Shown in pieces: positions 63,939 through 64,000 of a stretch of DNA of 64,000 nt. The notes under the pieces were generated by a model. That model saw only the letters and a program-made list of their open reading frames with translations, searched no databases and had not been told where the DNA came from. The translations under genes and the position numbers were made by a program. This stretch comes from Mucilaginibacter flavus. Its GTDB lineage: Bacteria; Bacteroidota; Bacteroidia; Sphingobacteriales; Sphingobacteriaceae. Positions within the stretch are counted from its first letter, which is position 1. The number at the start of each line of letters is the position of its first letter. The DNA is taken from positions 94,679 to 158,678 of the forward strand of contig NZ_JAUFPS010000035.1 in NCBI RefSeq assembly GCF_030409315.1. Reading direction: 5' to 3'.

Positions 63939-64000
63939 CCACCCTGTTCCGGGCCAAATTGACCACTGGGTTAGCTGACTTTTGAGTTGCAGCAAATGCT
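63933..64000. mobile_element. Probable IS end (IS21-like) cutting the integrase
   Basis: TGTTGACCACCC begins at 63933, and the TTGACCAC motif recurs at 63959-63966, 24 bases on. A TGT start with repeated terminal motifs is typical of IS21-family ends. The rest lies outside the window, so the family and the other end cannot be confirmed. Confidence 0.5.

Overview
The window looks like chromosomal DNA of a glycan-degrading Bacteroidota of the Sphingobacteriaceae type (Mucilaginibacter or Pedobacter-like; the genus is inferred). The signs are SusC/SusD pairs, an ECF sigma/FecR pair feeding a SusC with an N-terminal signalling domain, a murF-alr fusion, GH95/GH29/GH110/GH92-type enzymes, a TTG-N19-TAnnTTTG promoter and many families of short palindromic intergenic repeats.

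Layout. (1) 40-6309, + strand: a tight operon of a small membrane-anchored protein and an HTTM-domain protein (an SdpA/SdpB-like pair), then four secreted proteins of unknown function, one with a ricin-like C-terminal domain. (2) 6630-7556, - strand: a lone formyltransferase. (3) 8097-10762, + strand: lipoprotein, membrane protein, histidine kinase and LuxR-type regulator in one operon. (4) 10874-13672, - strand: an outer-membrane beta-barrel protein. (5) 13911-39571, - strand: a large polysaccharide utilisation locus (PUL). Transcription runs from the ECF sigma factor and FecR anti-sigma factor to SusC, SusD and two DUF-type surface lipoproteins, ending at a strong terminator near 29500. Then come GH95, GH110, a two-domain esterase, GH29, a second GH95, a clan GH-D enzyme and GH36, ending at a terminator near 13860. 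(6) 40001-45693: an L-fucose module (mutarotase, sodium symporter, L-fuconate dehydratase, L-fucose dehydrogenase-like SDR) with a divergent AraC regulator. A GH92 alpha-mannosidase gene follows, broken by one amber codon. (7) 48490-62382, housekeeping: nuoA-nuoB without the rest of nuo, a flavoprotein whose start codon overlaps that of nuoA head to head, a symporter, a LOG protein, a thioredoxin-like protein, two tandem TetA-type exporters, DUF502, murF-alr and recX. (8) 62495-64000: tRNA-Gly, tRNA-Leu and a CTnDOT-type integrase that loses frame where an IS-like end begins; this looks like the edge of an integrated element.

How it fits together. The PUL enzymes predict removal of alpha-L-fucose (GH95 x2, GH29), alpha-D-galactose (GH110, GH36, GH-D) and acyl groups (esterase). 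The next-door cluster imports and oxidises the released L-fucose. The target is therefore probably a fucosylated alpha-galactose-rich glycan. Fungal fucogalactan or fucomannogalactan, or a B-antigen-like structure, would fit; there are no sulfatases, which argues against sulfated galactofucans. Every gap between transcription units in the PUL is filled with foldback repeats. The window shows no CRISPR array, rRNA or replication origin.
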